In this document: one piece after another, positions 9,539 through 17,008 of the stretch
Layout: every line of letters starts with the position of its first letter
How positions within the stretch are numbered: position 1 is the first letter of the stretch
Source: Paracoccus aminovorans
GTDB taxonomy: Bacteria > Pseudomonadota > Alphaproteobacteria > Rhodobacterales > Rhodobacteraceae
NCBI RefSeq assembly: GCF_900005615.1
Contig: NZ_LN832559.1
Coordinates: 338,836-402,835 of the forward strand
Reading direction: 5' to 3'
DNA length: 64,000 nt
Program-made: the position numbers and the translations under genes
Notes under the pieces: generated by a model
Told to the model about the DNA's origin: nothing
Database searches by the model: none
What the model saw: only the letters and a program-made list of their open reading frames with translations

Positions 9539-9628
9539 GGCGTTCTCCTGTCAGGTCTGGGACGAGGCAGGGCCCGCGACGCATCCGCCACGGGCCCCGG
9601 GAGCATTCTCACGCAGAAGTGATCGGCG

Positions 9629-10138
9629 TCAGGACAGCGGCTGGTCGGCGGGCCTTTCGGCCTGCATGCGGCGCGCGATCTCCTGGCGGTACAGCGCCAC
9701 GAAGTCGATCGGGTCCATGTTGAAGGGCGGAAAGCCGCCGTCGCGGGTCATGTCCGAAACGATGCGCCGCACGAAGGGAAACAGCATCCGGGGACATTCG
9801 ATCATCAGGAAGGGGTGCAGCTGGTCCTCGGGCACGCCCTCGACGTGGAAGATGCCGCCATAGTCCAGTTCGCACAGGAACAGCGGCGCCTTGTCGCCGG
9901 CATTGGTCGATTGCACGCGGAACTTGCTGATGACCTCGTACTGGTGCTCGGTCGGGCGCTTGCGGGCATCCAGGCTGACCTGCACGCTGATCTCGGGCTG
10001 GACGTCGCCCGCGGGCAGACCCTTCTGCGCCACGGCGTTTTCAAAGGACAGATCGCGGATGTATTGCGTCAGCACCTGCAGGCGCACGCCGGCCTGGGCG
10101 TCGGGAGCCGCGGCACCGTTGTTGTTCTCGTCGCTCAT
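9629..10138 (-). CDS. secB: Protein-export chaperone SecB
   Basis: A 169-aa cytoplasmic SecB tetramer subunit that keeps preproteins unfolded and hands them to SecA. The family core is recognisable: QYIRDLSFENA near the N-terminus, the beta-strand region with FLCELDYGGIF, the ECPRMLFPFVRRIVSDMTRDGGFPP segment and a FVALYRQ end. The acidic, Asn/Ala-rich N-terminal tail is typical of alphaproteobacterial SecB. The genes secB and fxsA are on the same strand with about 50 bp between them. Confidence 0.95.
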   Translation of the reverse strand: MSDENNNGAAAPDAQAGVRLQVLTQYIRDLSFENAVAQKGLPAGDVQPEISVQVSLDARKRPTEHQYEVISKFRVQSTNAGDKAPLFLCELDYGGIFHVEGVPEDQLHPFLMIECPRMLFPFVRRIVSDMTRDGGFPPFNMDPIDFVALYRQEIARRMQAERPADQPLS

Positions 10139-10156
10139 TGAGTTCTCCTCGGATTT

Positions 10157-10178
10157 GCCGGGGTTCTAGCACCCCGGC
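10157..10178. other. 8-bp hairpin between fxsA and secB
   Basis: GCCGGGGT (10157-10164) and ACCCCGGC (10171-10178) form a perfect stem with a 6-base loop between the end of fxsA and the start of secB. No U-run follows on either strand, so it may be a processing or attenuation structure and not a classical terminator. Confidence 0.4.
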
Positions 10179-10187
10179 GCCCCGCGC

Positions 10188-10754
10188 TCAATGCCGCGTC
10201 CAGCCCGAGCCGCCGGGCCGGCCGCCGTCGCCGCGCTGGTCGGTCAGCCCCTCGCGCACCGGGGCGGGCGGATCGTCCTGCACCGAATATTCGCCGTCGA
10301 TCACGCCTTCGTCGCGCCAGCCGCGACCGGGACGAAAGCCGGCCGGATCGGCGCCCAGGTCGGCCTCGGAAGGATAGCCCTGGCGATAGCCATAGGCGCT
10401 GGTCGACACCCGGACCCGCGCCGCCATCCGCCGCAGCACCAGCGACCGCACGGCCGGTATCAGCAGCAAGAGCCCCAGGGTACTGGTGAACAGCCCCGGC
10501 ACCACCAGCAGCAGCCCGGCGATCATCACCAGCGCACCATGCGCCATCGGCCGGCCGGGATCGCGAAACTCCTGCATCGCCTGCTGGATGTCCAGCACGG
10601 CCCGCGCGCCCTGGCGCCGCATCACGGCGACGCCCAGCGCGGCCGAGCCCAGGACCAGCGCGATCACCGGCAGGACGCCGATCAGCCCGCCCACCTGGAT
10701 GAACAGCGCGATCTCGACGATCGGCAGGATCACGAACGGCAACAGCAGCCACAT
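10188..10754 (-). CDS. fxsA: FxsA family membrane protein
   Basis: About 188 aa. The FxsA domain covers the first 120 residues or so, with several hydrophobic segments (LLLPFVILPIVEIALFIQVGG, GLLLVVPGLFTSTLGLLLLIP) and the RRQGARAVLDIQQAM stretch typical of the family. A charged Gly/Asp/Arg-rich cytoplasmic tail follows. The E. coli homologue lowers phage T7 exclusion by F plasmids; the general role is unknown. The ATG at 10752-10754 is preferred because GGAAGGGGA lies just upstream and homologues begin MWLLLP-like. Confidence 0.85.
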   Translation of the reverse strand: MWLLLPFVILPIVEIALFIQVGGLIGVLPVIALVLGSAALGVAVMRRQGARAVLDIQQAMQEFRDPGRPMAHGALVMIAGLLLVVPGLFTSTLGLLLLIPAVRSLVLRRMAARVRVSTSAYGYRQGYPSEADLGADPAGFRPGRGWRDEGVIDGEYSVQDDPPAPVREGLTDQRGDGGRPGGSGWTRH

Positions 10755-10869
10755 CGACGGTTTTCCCCTTCCGGCACTTCCCAAAATCCGGCGCCAAAAC
10801 TGGACTTGGCCCGGTCCTCACCCTACATAAGCATCGAAACCCCGGTTACAAAGCGCATTAGGCCCGTCC

Positions 10870-11526
10870 ATGTCGAACCCTCTGCTGCAACTTCTCGTCC
10901 TGGGCGCGATCGCCGTCTTCCTGATCCTGCGCCTGCGCGGGGTCCTGGGCACGCGCGACGGGTTCGAGACGCCGCGCCTGCCCGAGGAGCCGGCCCCGCG
11001 CAAGCGCTTCGACGTGATCGATGGCTCGGCCGAAGCCGGCGACAGCGACATTACCGATCATGCCGAGCCGGGCAGCCCCATCGCCAGGGCGCTGGAGCAG
11101 ATGAAGCGCGCCGAGCCCGAGTTTGCCGTCGGCCCGTTCCTGTCCGGGGCGAAATCGGCCTATGAGATGATCCTGATGGCCTTCGAGCGCGGCGACTTGT
11201 CCGAGGTGCGCGGCTTCCTAGCGCCCCAGGTGGCTGAGGCCTTCGAGACGGTGATCGCCGACCGCGAGGCCCGCGGCCTGACCACCGAGGCGCAGTTCCT
11301 GGGCACCCGCGAAACCGGGCTGGCCGGGGCCGAATTCACCCCTGCCACCGGCATGGCCCAGCTTTCCGTGCGCTTCGTCGGCGAGATGATCGTCGCCACG
11401 CGCGACGCCCAGGGCAATGTGGTCGAGGGCGACCCCAAGGCCGCGCGCAAGCAGCGCGACACCTGGACCTTCGCCCGCCGCATGGGCGAGGACGATCCGA
11501 ACTGGCAACTGATCGCCACGGCCTGA
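10870..11526 (+). CDS. Tim44/TimA-like inner-membrane protein
   Basis: A 218-aa protein with one N-terminal membrane anchor (LLQLLVLGAIAVFLILRL), a charged linker, and a C-terminal Tim44-like domain (about residues 85-218) with the AYEMILMAFERGDLSEVR and FLAPQVAEAFE segments. Bacterial homologues (TimA) are linked to membrane-protein assembly and are relatives of the mitochondrial import motor anchor. It is divergent from fxsA, and the Smr gene follows after three bases. Confidence 0.85.
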   Translation: MSNPLLQLLVLGAIAVFLILRLRGVLGTRDGFETPRLPEEPAPRKRFDVIDGSAEAGDSDITDHAEPGSPIARALEQMKRAEPEFAVGPFLSGAKSAYEMILMAFERGDLSEVRGFLAPQVAEAFETVIADREARGLTTEAQFLGTRETGLAGAEFTPATGMAQLSVRFVGEMIVATRDAQGNVVEGDPKAARKQRDTWTFARRMGEDDPNWQLIATA

Positions 11527-11529
11527 GCC

Positions 11530-12135
11530 ATGGCAAGGAAGCGGCGCGGACTTTCGGCCGAGGACAAGGCCCTCTGGTCCCGCGTCGCCGCCTCCGCGGT
11601 GCCGATGCATCCCGCGCGCAAGCCCGACGACCTGCCCCTGCCCGAGCCGACGCTCAAACCGCCCCGGCCCATGGCGCCGCCGCCGTCCCCGCTGCCGTTG
11701 GCAGAGCTGCGCATCGGCGGCCGGACGCTCGGCGGTCCCGCCATCCGCATCGACCTGTCGCCCGCACCGCCGCAAACCGTGCATGCCCAGCCGCTGCGCA
11801 TGGACCACAAGACCCATCGCCAGATGACCCGCGGCAAGCTGGCGCCCGAGGCGCGGATCGACCTGCACGGCATGACGCTGAACATCGCCCAGCCGGTGCT
11901 GACCCGCTTCATCCTCCAGGCCCGGGCCGAGGGCCGGCGGCTGGTGCTGGTCATCACCGGCAAGGGACGCGAGGGCGGCCCGGACGCGCCGCTGCCGGTA
12001 CGGCCCGGCGCGTTGCGCCACAACGTGCCGCATTGGCTGCACATGCCGCCGCTGAACCAGGTCGTGCTGCAGATCCGCCCCGCCCACCGCCGCCATGGCG
12101 GCGAGGGCGCCTATTACGTCTATCTGCGCCGCTAG
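11530..12135 (+). CDS. Smr-domain protein
   Basis: A 201-aa protein with a proline-rich N-terminal half and a C-terminal Smr domain (about residues 110-200). The signature RIDLHGMTL and the nuclease-like loop VLVITGKGREGG are both present, as is the later HRRHGGEGAYYVYLRR end. Smr domains are found in MutS2 and as stand-alone proteins and bind or nick nucleic acid. It follows the Tim44-like gene after three bases, so the two are co-transcribed. The stop is immediately next to the convergent hydrolase gene. Confidence 0.85.
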   Translation: MARKRRGLSAEDKALWSRVAASAVPMHPARKPDDLPLPEPTLKPPRPMAPPPSPLPLAELRIGGRTLGGPAIRIDLSPAPPQTVHAQPLRMDHKTHRQMTRGKLAPEARIDLHGMTLNIAQPVLTRFILQARAEGRRLVLVITGKGREGGPDAPLPVRPGALRHNVPHWLHMPPLNQVVLQIRPAHRRHGGEGAYYVYLRR

Positions 12136-13209
12136 TCAGAACGAAGGCGAGATCACGATCTGCGCCGCGCGCTCGACATGCAGCGCGGCCCGCGTCAGCG
12201 GCCCGACCCCGCCGCCCACGTCCGAGGAGAACACGCTGTTCAACTCTTGCGCCTGCGTCAGGATCCGCATCAGCGCCGGCGAGGTCGCGACGTTGAAATG
12301 GCCGTCGCCGCTGCTGAAGGCGCCGACATCGACCAGCGTCACCGGCAGGTCCGCCACCGGCCGCGCATCGGTCAGGTTGCCCAGCCGCACCGGCTCGGCC
12401 GAGATCAGCGCCGACAGGTTCAGCGCCCGATCCCGCCCCGAGGTGAAGATGATGAAGGGCTGCGGCAGCCTGCCGATGGCGCGGGCCTGGGTGCGGAACA
12501 CGCCCACGTCGATGTCGGGCGACAGCAGCACCACCGCTCCGATCCGGTCCAGCGTGCGGCGGTCGCCGGCGATGGCCATCTGGCGCAGGCTCTCCATCAG
12601 CAGCAGGGCGCCCATGGAATGCGCGACCAGGATCGCCTTGCCGCCGCTCGCTTCGGTCGCGATCTGGATGCTGCGCGACAGCCCGTCGCGGGAATAGAGC
12701 ACGCTGTCGCGATCCGCCGCATAGGCCAGCGGACTGCCGCGCGAGGGCCAGGAAAAATGCATCGGCACCCCCGGCAGGCGCAGGTCGCGCTCGATCTGGG
12801 CAAAGCGATACAAGCCCTCGGCGAAGGTGTTGTTGTAGCCATGCACGAACAATACAACATCTCGATCACCCTGAGGCCTCGCCGCCACGGCGCGACGCAG
12901 GTCGGCGCGAAAGTCCTGCGGACGATTGAAACGCGCATAGCCCGAGACCAGGAAATCCGTCCCCGGGTCCGGCTTCGCGCCCTTGCGGGGATAGGTGATC
13001 GAGCCCGGCTTGCGTTGCGGCGGCACCGAGACATCGACCCGGCCGAAGCTGACCCCTTCGTGCCGGCTGCCGTCGAAGGTGCGATTGCTGGCGACATAGA
13101 TCCGCTCGACCGTGCCGACCTCCGCCGCCTCGGGGGCCATGGTGATCTCGCCCCGCGGACCACAGGCCGCAAGCCCCAGCAACAGCGCAAGAATGACCCG
13201 CCTCGGCAT
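12136..13209 (-). CDS. Alpha/beta-hydrolase lipoprotein (DUF900 family)
   Basis: About 357 aa. The N-terminus is a lipoprotein signal (LALLLGLAACG), so the protein is likely anchored in the envelope. The catalytic fold is seen as FVHGYNNTFAEGL (oxyanion region), the nucleophile elbow VAHSMGALLLMESL, and later SPDIDVGVF with the acidic residue. DUF900 proteins are serine hydrolases of unknown substrate. The start at 13209 was chosen because it places the lipobox correctly; the frame is open further upstream. Confidence 0.8.
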   Translation of the reverse strand: MPRRVILALLLGLAACGPRGEITMAPEAAEVGTVERIYVASNRTFDGSRHEGVSFGRVDVSVPPQRKPGSITYPRKGAKPDPGTDFLVSGYARFNRPQDFRADLRRAVAARPQGDRDVVLFVHGYNNTFAEGLYRFAQIERDLRLPGVPMHFSWPSRGSPLAYAADRDSVLYSRDGLSRSIQIATEASGGKAILVAHSMGALLLMESLRQMAIAGDRRTLDRIGAVVLLSPDIDVGVFRTQARAIGRLPQPFIIFTSGRDRALNLSALISAEPVRLGNLTDARPVADLPVTLVDVGAFSSGDGHFNVATSPALMRILTQAQELNSVFSSDVGGGVGPLTRAALHVERAAQIVISPSF

Positions 13210-13271
13210 GTTCCGCCCGTCCCGTTCCGAACCGGGCGCAGCATGCCACCGCGACGGATATTGGGAAAGCC

Positions 13272-13448
13272 CTAGCGGTAATTCGCCTTGGGTCCGGCCA
13301 GCCACCAGATGATCAGCCCCACCACCGGCAGGATGGCGACCAGCGCGATCCAGATCAGCTTGGTGGTCGTGGTTTCATTGGTGTTGATGATTGAGGCGAT
13401 CGCCCAGACATCCAGGGCGAAGATGATGATGCCGAAAAGATAGCTCAT
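13272..13448 (-). CDS. Small two-helix membrane protein with PLD-N-type domain
   Basis: A 58-aa protein with two transmembrane helices (FGIIIFALDVWAIASII and LIWIALVAILPVVGLIIWWLAG). The pattern, including the PVVGLIIWW motif, is that of the cardiolipin synthase N-terminal (PLDc_N) domain standing alone. Such small proteins are common envelope-stress or phospholipid-associated proteins, but the function of this one is unknown. A full-consensus EcfG-type promoter lies 29 bases upstream of the start, predicting membership of the general stress regulon. Confidence 0.8.
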   Translation of the reverse strand: MSYLFGIIIFALDVWAIASIINTNETTTTKLIWIALVAILPVVGLIIWWLAGPKANYR

Positions 13449-13476
13449 GGGCGTCCCGTCCGTTGACTGCCGAGAC

Positions 13477-13501
13477 AACGACGGGAACGCCCCACGGTTC
13501 C
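13477..13501 (-). promoter_or_regulatory. EcfG (general stress) promoter of the small membrane protein
   Basis: On the minus strand GGAAC (13501-13497), a 16-base spacer and CGTT (13480-13477) match the alphaproteobacterial general stress consensus GGAAC-N16/17-CGTT exactly. It starts directly after the hslU stop and ends 28 bases before the start of the 58-aa gene. Confidence 0.7.
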
Positions 13502-14806
13502 CTAGAGCACGTAGCGCGACAGGTCGGTCGAGCGCGCAAGATCGCCCAGATGCCGCTCGACGAAGCCCGCATCCACCACCACCTTCTCGCCCGAACGATC
13601 CGGCGCGCTGAAGGAAAGCTCCTCGAACACCCGCTCGATTACGGTGTAAAGCCGCCGCGCACCGATATTCTCGACCGAGCCGTTCACCTCGGCCGCGATC
13701 CGCGCCAGCGCCCGCACGCCGTCCTCGGCAAATCCGACCTCGACGCCCTCGGTCGCCATCAGCGCGGTATATTGCCGGGTCAGGGCGTTGTCGGTCTCGG
13801 TCAGGATGCGGATGAAATCCTCCTCGGTCAGCGCCCGCAGCTCGACGCGGATCGGCAAGCGGCCCTGAAGCTCGGGCAGCAGGTCCGAAGGCTTGGCGAT
13901 ATGGAAGGCCCCCGAGGCGATGAACAGGATATGGTCGGTCTTCACCGGCCCGTATTTGGTCGAAACCGTGGTGCCCTCGATCAGCGGCAGCAGGTCGCGC
14001 TGCACCCCCTCGCGGCTGACGTCGCCGCCGCGCGCATCGCTGCGGGCGCAGACCTTGTCGATCTCGTCGATGAAGACGATGCCGTTCTCCTGCACGCTCT
14101 CCAGCGCGGCGGCCTTGACCGCCTCGTCGTCCAGAAGCTTGTCGGCCTCTTCGGCGATCAGCAGATCGTAGCTTTCCGAAACGGTCACCTTGCGCCGCAC
14201 CCGCCGGCCGCCAAAGGCCTTCATCAGCCCGGACAGGTCCATCATCCCGCCCATGCCGCCCGGCTGGCCGGGCACGTCCATCATGCCGAACGGGTTGGAA
14301 TTGTCCTGCACCTCCAGCTCGATCACGGTGTCGTCCAACTCGCCGCGCTTCAGCTTGTCGCGGAACATCTGCTGGGTCTGCTCGCGCGCGCCCTCGCCGG
14401 CCAGGGCCGCGACGACGCGATCCTCGGCCGATTTGTGCGCCCGGGCGTTGACCTCCTCGCGCATGCGCTCGCGGGTCTCGACGATGGCGGCATCGGCCAG
14501 GTCGCGGATGATCTGCTCGACGTCGCGGCCGACATAGCCGACCTCGGTGAACTTGGTCGCCTCGACCTTCAGGAAGGGCGCGCGGGCCAGCTTGGCCAGG
14601 CGGCGGCTGATCTCGGTCTTGCCGACGCCGGTCGGGCCGATCATCAGGATGTTCTTGGGATAGACCTCGTCCCGCAGGTCGTCGCCCAGCTGCCGGCGCC
14701 GCCAGCGATTGCGCAGCGCCACGGCCACGGCGCGCTTGGCGTCCTTCTGGCCGATGATGAAGCGGTCCAGTTCGGACACGATCTCGCGCGGGGTCAGGTC
14801 GGACAT
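13502..14806 (-). CDS. hslU: ATP-dependent protease ATPase subunit HslU
   Basis: A 434-aa AAA+ unfoldase that feeds substrates to the HslV peptidase. The Walker A ([14 protein letters not shown]), the pore motif region ([11 protein letters not shown]), Walker B ([11 protein letters not shown]) and the conserved C-terminal tail DLSRYVL that docks into HslV are all seen. The ATG at 14804-14806 ([14 protein letters not shown]) is the family start. It lies downstream of hslV on the same strand, but about 236 bp away, which is unusually far for this pair. Confidence 0.97.
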   Translation of the reverse strand: MSDLTPREIVSELDRFIIGQKDAKRAVAVALRNRWRRRQLGDDLRDEVYPKNILMIGPTGVGKTEISRRLAKLARAPFLKVEATKFTEVGYVGRDVEQIIRDLADAAIVETRERMREEVNARAHKSAEDRVVAALAGEGAREQTQQMFRDKLKRGELDDTVIELEVQDNSNPFGMMDVPGQPGGMGGMMDLSGLMKAFGGRRVRRKVTVSESYDLLIAEEADKLLDDEAVKAAALESVQENGIVFIDEIDKVCARSDARGGDVSREGVQRDLLPLIEGTTVSTKYGPVKTDHILFIASGAFHIAKPSDLLPELQGRLPIRVELRALTEEDFIRILTETDNALTRQYTALMATEGVEVGFAEDGVRALARIAAEVNGSVENIGARRLYTVIERVFEELSFSAPDRSGEKVVVDAGFVERHLGDLARSTDLSRYVL

Positions 14807-15042
14807 TCGAGGCTCCTGTCTCATCTGCGCATCACTTAGAACCGCGCCCCACGGGTTTCAACCGAAGCCCCCGCCCGAATCGCCGCATTCCCCGGCGCCG
14901 AAACCCCCGGCCGAAGCCACCCCGCAGCCCGGCGCTTTCGACACAAGCGCCATGGCATCGCCCAAAGCAGGACCGCCATTTCTCCGCTCCGAAAAATACT
15001 CTGGGGTGAGGCCCGGCACGGGCCGAGGGGCAAGGCCCCTCC
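14807..15042. other. hslV-hslU spacer with a GC-rich hairpin and GAGTATTT element
   Basis: No gene is seen in these 236 bases. Read on the minus strand, hslV is followed by GC-rich hairpins (GGGGCC-TT-GCCCC type and GGCCCGTGCCGGGCC) and then CCCCAGAGTATTTTTCGG. Similar GGGTATTT or GAGTATTT endings occur in the gaps at 31.4, 42.2 and 54.7 kb. It may act as a processing or partial termination element between hslV and hslU. Confidence 0.45.
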
Positions 15043-15597
15043 CTACCCCAGCACCTCGACCGTCAGGTTGCCGTTGGTATAGACGCAGATGTCGGCGGCG
15101 ATCGCCATGGCCTTGCGCGCCACGGCCTCGGCGTCCAGGTCGCTCTCCATCAACCCCCGCGCCGCCGCCAGGGCGAAATTGCCGCCCGAGCCGATGGCGG
15201 CCACGTCATGCTCGGGCTCCAGCACGTCGCCGGCGCCGGTCACCACGAAGATGTCGCGCCCGTCGGTGACGATCAGCATGGCTTCCAGGTTGCGCAGGTA
15301 TTTGTCCATGCGCCAATCCTTGGCCAGATCGACGCAGGCCCGCGCCAGCTGCCCGGGCGCCGCCTCCAGCTTCTTCTCCAGCCGTTCGAGCAGGGTGAAG
15401 GCATCGGCGGTCGAGCCGGCGAAGCCCACCACCACGTCATGCCCGCCGGGCTTCAGCCGGCGCACCTTGCGGGCCGTGCCCTTCATCACCGTCTGGCCGA
15501 CGCTGACCTGGCCGTCGCCGGCGACGACGACCTTGCCGCCCCGCCGCACCGCCAGGATCGTGGTGCCGTGCCAGCCGGGAAACTTCTCGTCGGACAT
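15043..15597 (-). CDS. hslV: ATP-dependent protease peptidase subunit HslV
   Basis: A 184-aa proteasome-like threonine peptidase. The catalytic Thr is in [11 protein letters not shown] after a short propeptide, followed by the expected [13 protein letters not shown] strand, and later the [12 protein letters not shown] and [10 protein letters not shown] segments. It forms the HslUV heat-shock protease with HslU. The ATG at 15595-15597 is preferred because upstream frame extension is G/C-rich and lacks homology. A heat-shock-like promoter lies upstream. Confidence 0.97.
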   Translation of the reverse strand: MSDEKFPGWHGTTILAVRRGGKVVVAGDGQVSVGQTVMKGTARKVRRLKPGGHDVVVGFAGSTADAFTLLERLEKKLEAAPGQLARACVDLAKDWRMDKYLRNLEAMLIVTDGRDIFVVTGAGDVLEPEHDVAAIGSGGNFALAAARGLMESDLDAEAVARKAMAIAADICVYTNGNLTVEVLG

Positions 15598-15625
15598 GAT
15601 GCTCTCCGTATTCCTCTTGCGGGTC

Positions 15626-15653
15626 AGATAGGACCGCCCTGCCCCTTTCGCAA
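15626..15653 (-). promoter_or_regulatory. Candidate RpoH-type promoter of hslVU
   Basis: On the minus strand TTGCGA (15653-15648), a 16-base spacer and CTATCT (15631-15626) resemble alphaproteobacterial heat-shock promoters (TTG at -35, CTATAT-like -10). The pair lies about 29 bases before the hslV start. Confidence 0.45.
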
Positions 15654-15697
15654 CCCGGCCCTTCCGCCGCCGCCGCCCTGCCGCTAGCCTGCGCGCC

Positions 15698-16600
15698 ATG
15701 AGCCAAGCCCCGATCCTGCGCGTCTATCTGGAAGGCCCGCTGCTGCGCATGACGCGGGCAGGCAAGATGAATTTCCTCAACGTGCTGAAGGCCGCGGTCG
15801 AATCCCGCGGCTGGCGCGTCGAATGGCACGAGACCGGCCCCGAGGCGCGCCGCGCCGCGCCCCGCCGCGACGGCTACGCCCTGTTTCACATGCAGCCGCC
15901 GACGCATGACCGGGCGCTGACCTTTCGCCGCGCCTATCACTACCCGTTCTGGCGCATCGAGACGACGCAGCAGCGCTGGCGCTTCCGGGTCGCGCAGGCC
16001 CGTTTCGACCCCGATGCGGTGGACCCGGCCCCGGCCGAGGAGTTCGCCCGGAACCTGCGCGCCCGGGTGCTGCCCGGTCCATCACCCACGCGAACCGGCC
16101 CGGTGCTGGTGCCGCTGCAGGGGCATCTTCGCCGCTGCCGGTCTTTCCAGACCATGAGCCCGGTTCAGATGCTGGAACAGGTGGCGGCCATCGGCCGGCC
16201 CACGGTCGCCACGCTGCATCCCAGGGAACGCTACGACGCCGCCGACCATGCCGCGCTGGACCGGCTGACCGCGCGCCATCCGAACCTGCACCTCGGCGGA
16301 GACACCGCGGCCCTGCTGCGCGACTGCGCCTTCGTGGCGACCCAGAACAGCGGCGTCGCCTTCGACGGCTACATCCTCGGCAAGCCGGCGGTGCTGTTCG
16401 GCCAGATCGACTTTCACCACATCGGGCTGAACGTGGCCCGGCTGGGTGCCGGCCCGGCGCTGGCGGCGACGGACCATCACGCCCCGGATTACGCCCGCTA
16501 TCTGTGGTGGTTCCTGCAGGAACAGTCGATTAACGCCAGCCGGCCCGAGGCGCCCGAGCGCATCCTTGCCGCCATGCGAAAGGGCGGCTGGCCGATCTGA
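15698..16600 (+). CDS. Capsule/Kdo-transferase-like protein of unknown substrate
   Basis: A 300-aa protein divergent from hslV. The C-terminal half resembles GT-B glycosyltransferases of the capsule-synthesis (KpsS/KpsC-like) type: [10 protein letters not shown], an acidic [15 protein letters not shown] segment, and [24 protein letters not shown], where a conserved surface implies sugar-nucleotide binding. No signal peptide or membrane segment is seen, so it is cytoplasmic. Gene neighbours give no substrate clue; the assignment rests on motif resemblance only. Confidence 0.55.
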   Translation: MSQAPILRVYLEGPLLRMTRAGKMNFLNVLKAAVESRGWRVEWHETGPEARRAAPRRDGYALFHMQPPTHDRALTFRRAYHYPFWRIETTQQRWRFRVAQARFDPDAVDPAPAEEFARNLRARVLPGPSPTRTGPVLVPLQGHLRRCRSFQTMSPVQMLEQVAAIGRPTVATLHPRERYDAADHAALDRLTARHPNLHLGGDTAALLRDCAFVATQNSGVAFDGYILGKPAVLFGQIDFHHIGLNVARLGAGPALAATDHHAPDYARYLWWFLQEQSINASRPEAPERILAAMRKGGWPI

Positions 16601-16632
16601 CCCGCCGCCCCTTTTCGCGAAATCCGTCCCGA

Positions 16633-16956
16633 TCAGATCGAATCGTCGATCCAGGCCTTCAGCGCGGCCTTGGGCGCGGCGCCGATCTTGTTCGAGACCA
16701 CCTGGCCGTCCTTGAACAGGAACAGCGCCGGGATGCCGCGCACGCCCAGGGCGGCCGGGCTTTCCGGGTTCTCGTCCACGTTCACCTTGACGATCTTGAC
16801 GCGGCCCTCGTATTCGGCGGCCAGCTCCTCCAGCGAGGGACCGATCTGGCGGCAGGGGCCGCACCATTCCGCCCAGAAATCCACGACGACGGGGGTCGAG
16901 GACTGGCGCACTTCGCTGTCGAAATCTGCGTCGGTAACGGCTTGGGTATTGGCCAT
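16633..16956 (-). CDS. trxA: Thioredoxin
   Basis: A 107-aa thioredoxin with the classical active site [11 protein letters not shown] and the cis-proline loop [10 protein letters not shown]. It is a general cytoplasmic disulfide reductant. The start at 16956 (MANTQAV) has AGGAGAG upstream. It lies about 50 bp downstream of addA, and this addB-addA-trxA order is common in Rhodobacteraceae. Confidence 0.96.
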   Translation of the reverse strand: MANTQAVTDADFDSEVRQSSTPVVVDFWAEWCGPCRQIGPSLEELAAEYEGRVKIVKVNVDENPESPAALGVRGIPALFLFKDGQVVSNKIGAAPKAALKAWIDDSI

Positions 16957-17008
16957 GAGGGCTCTCCTGCGCAATGCCGGGGGAAATCCGGCAGGAATGT
17001 ATGAACAG

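Noticed and set aside
10157..10178. Calling the fxsA-secB hairpin a Rho-independent terminator
   Set aside because: The stem is perfect, but no U-run follows on either strand, so I list it only as a hairpin.
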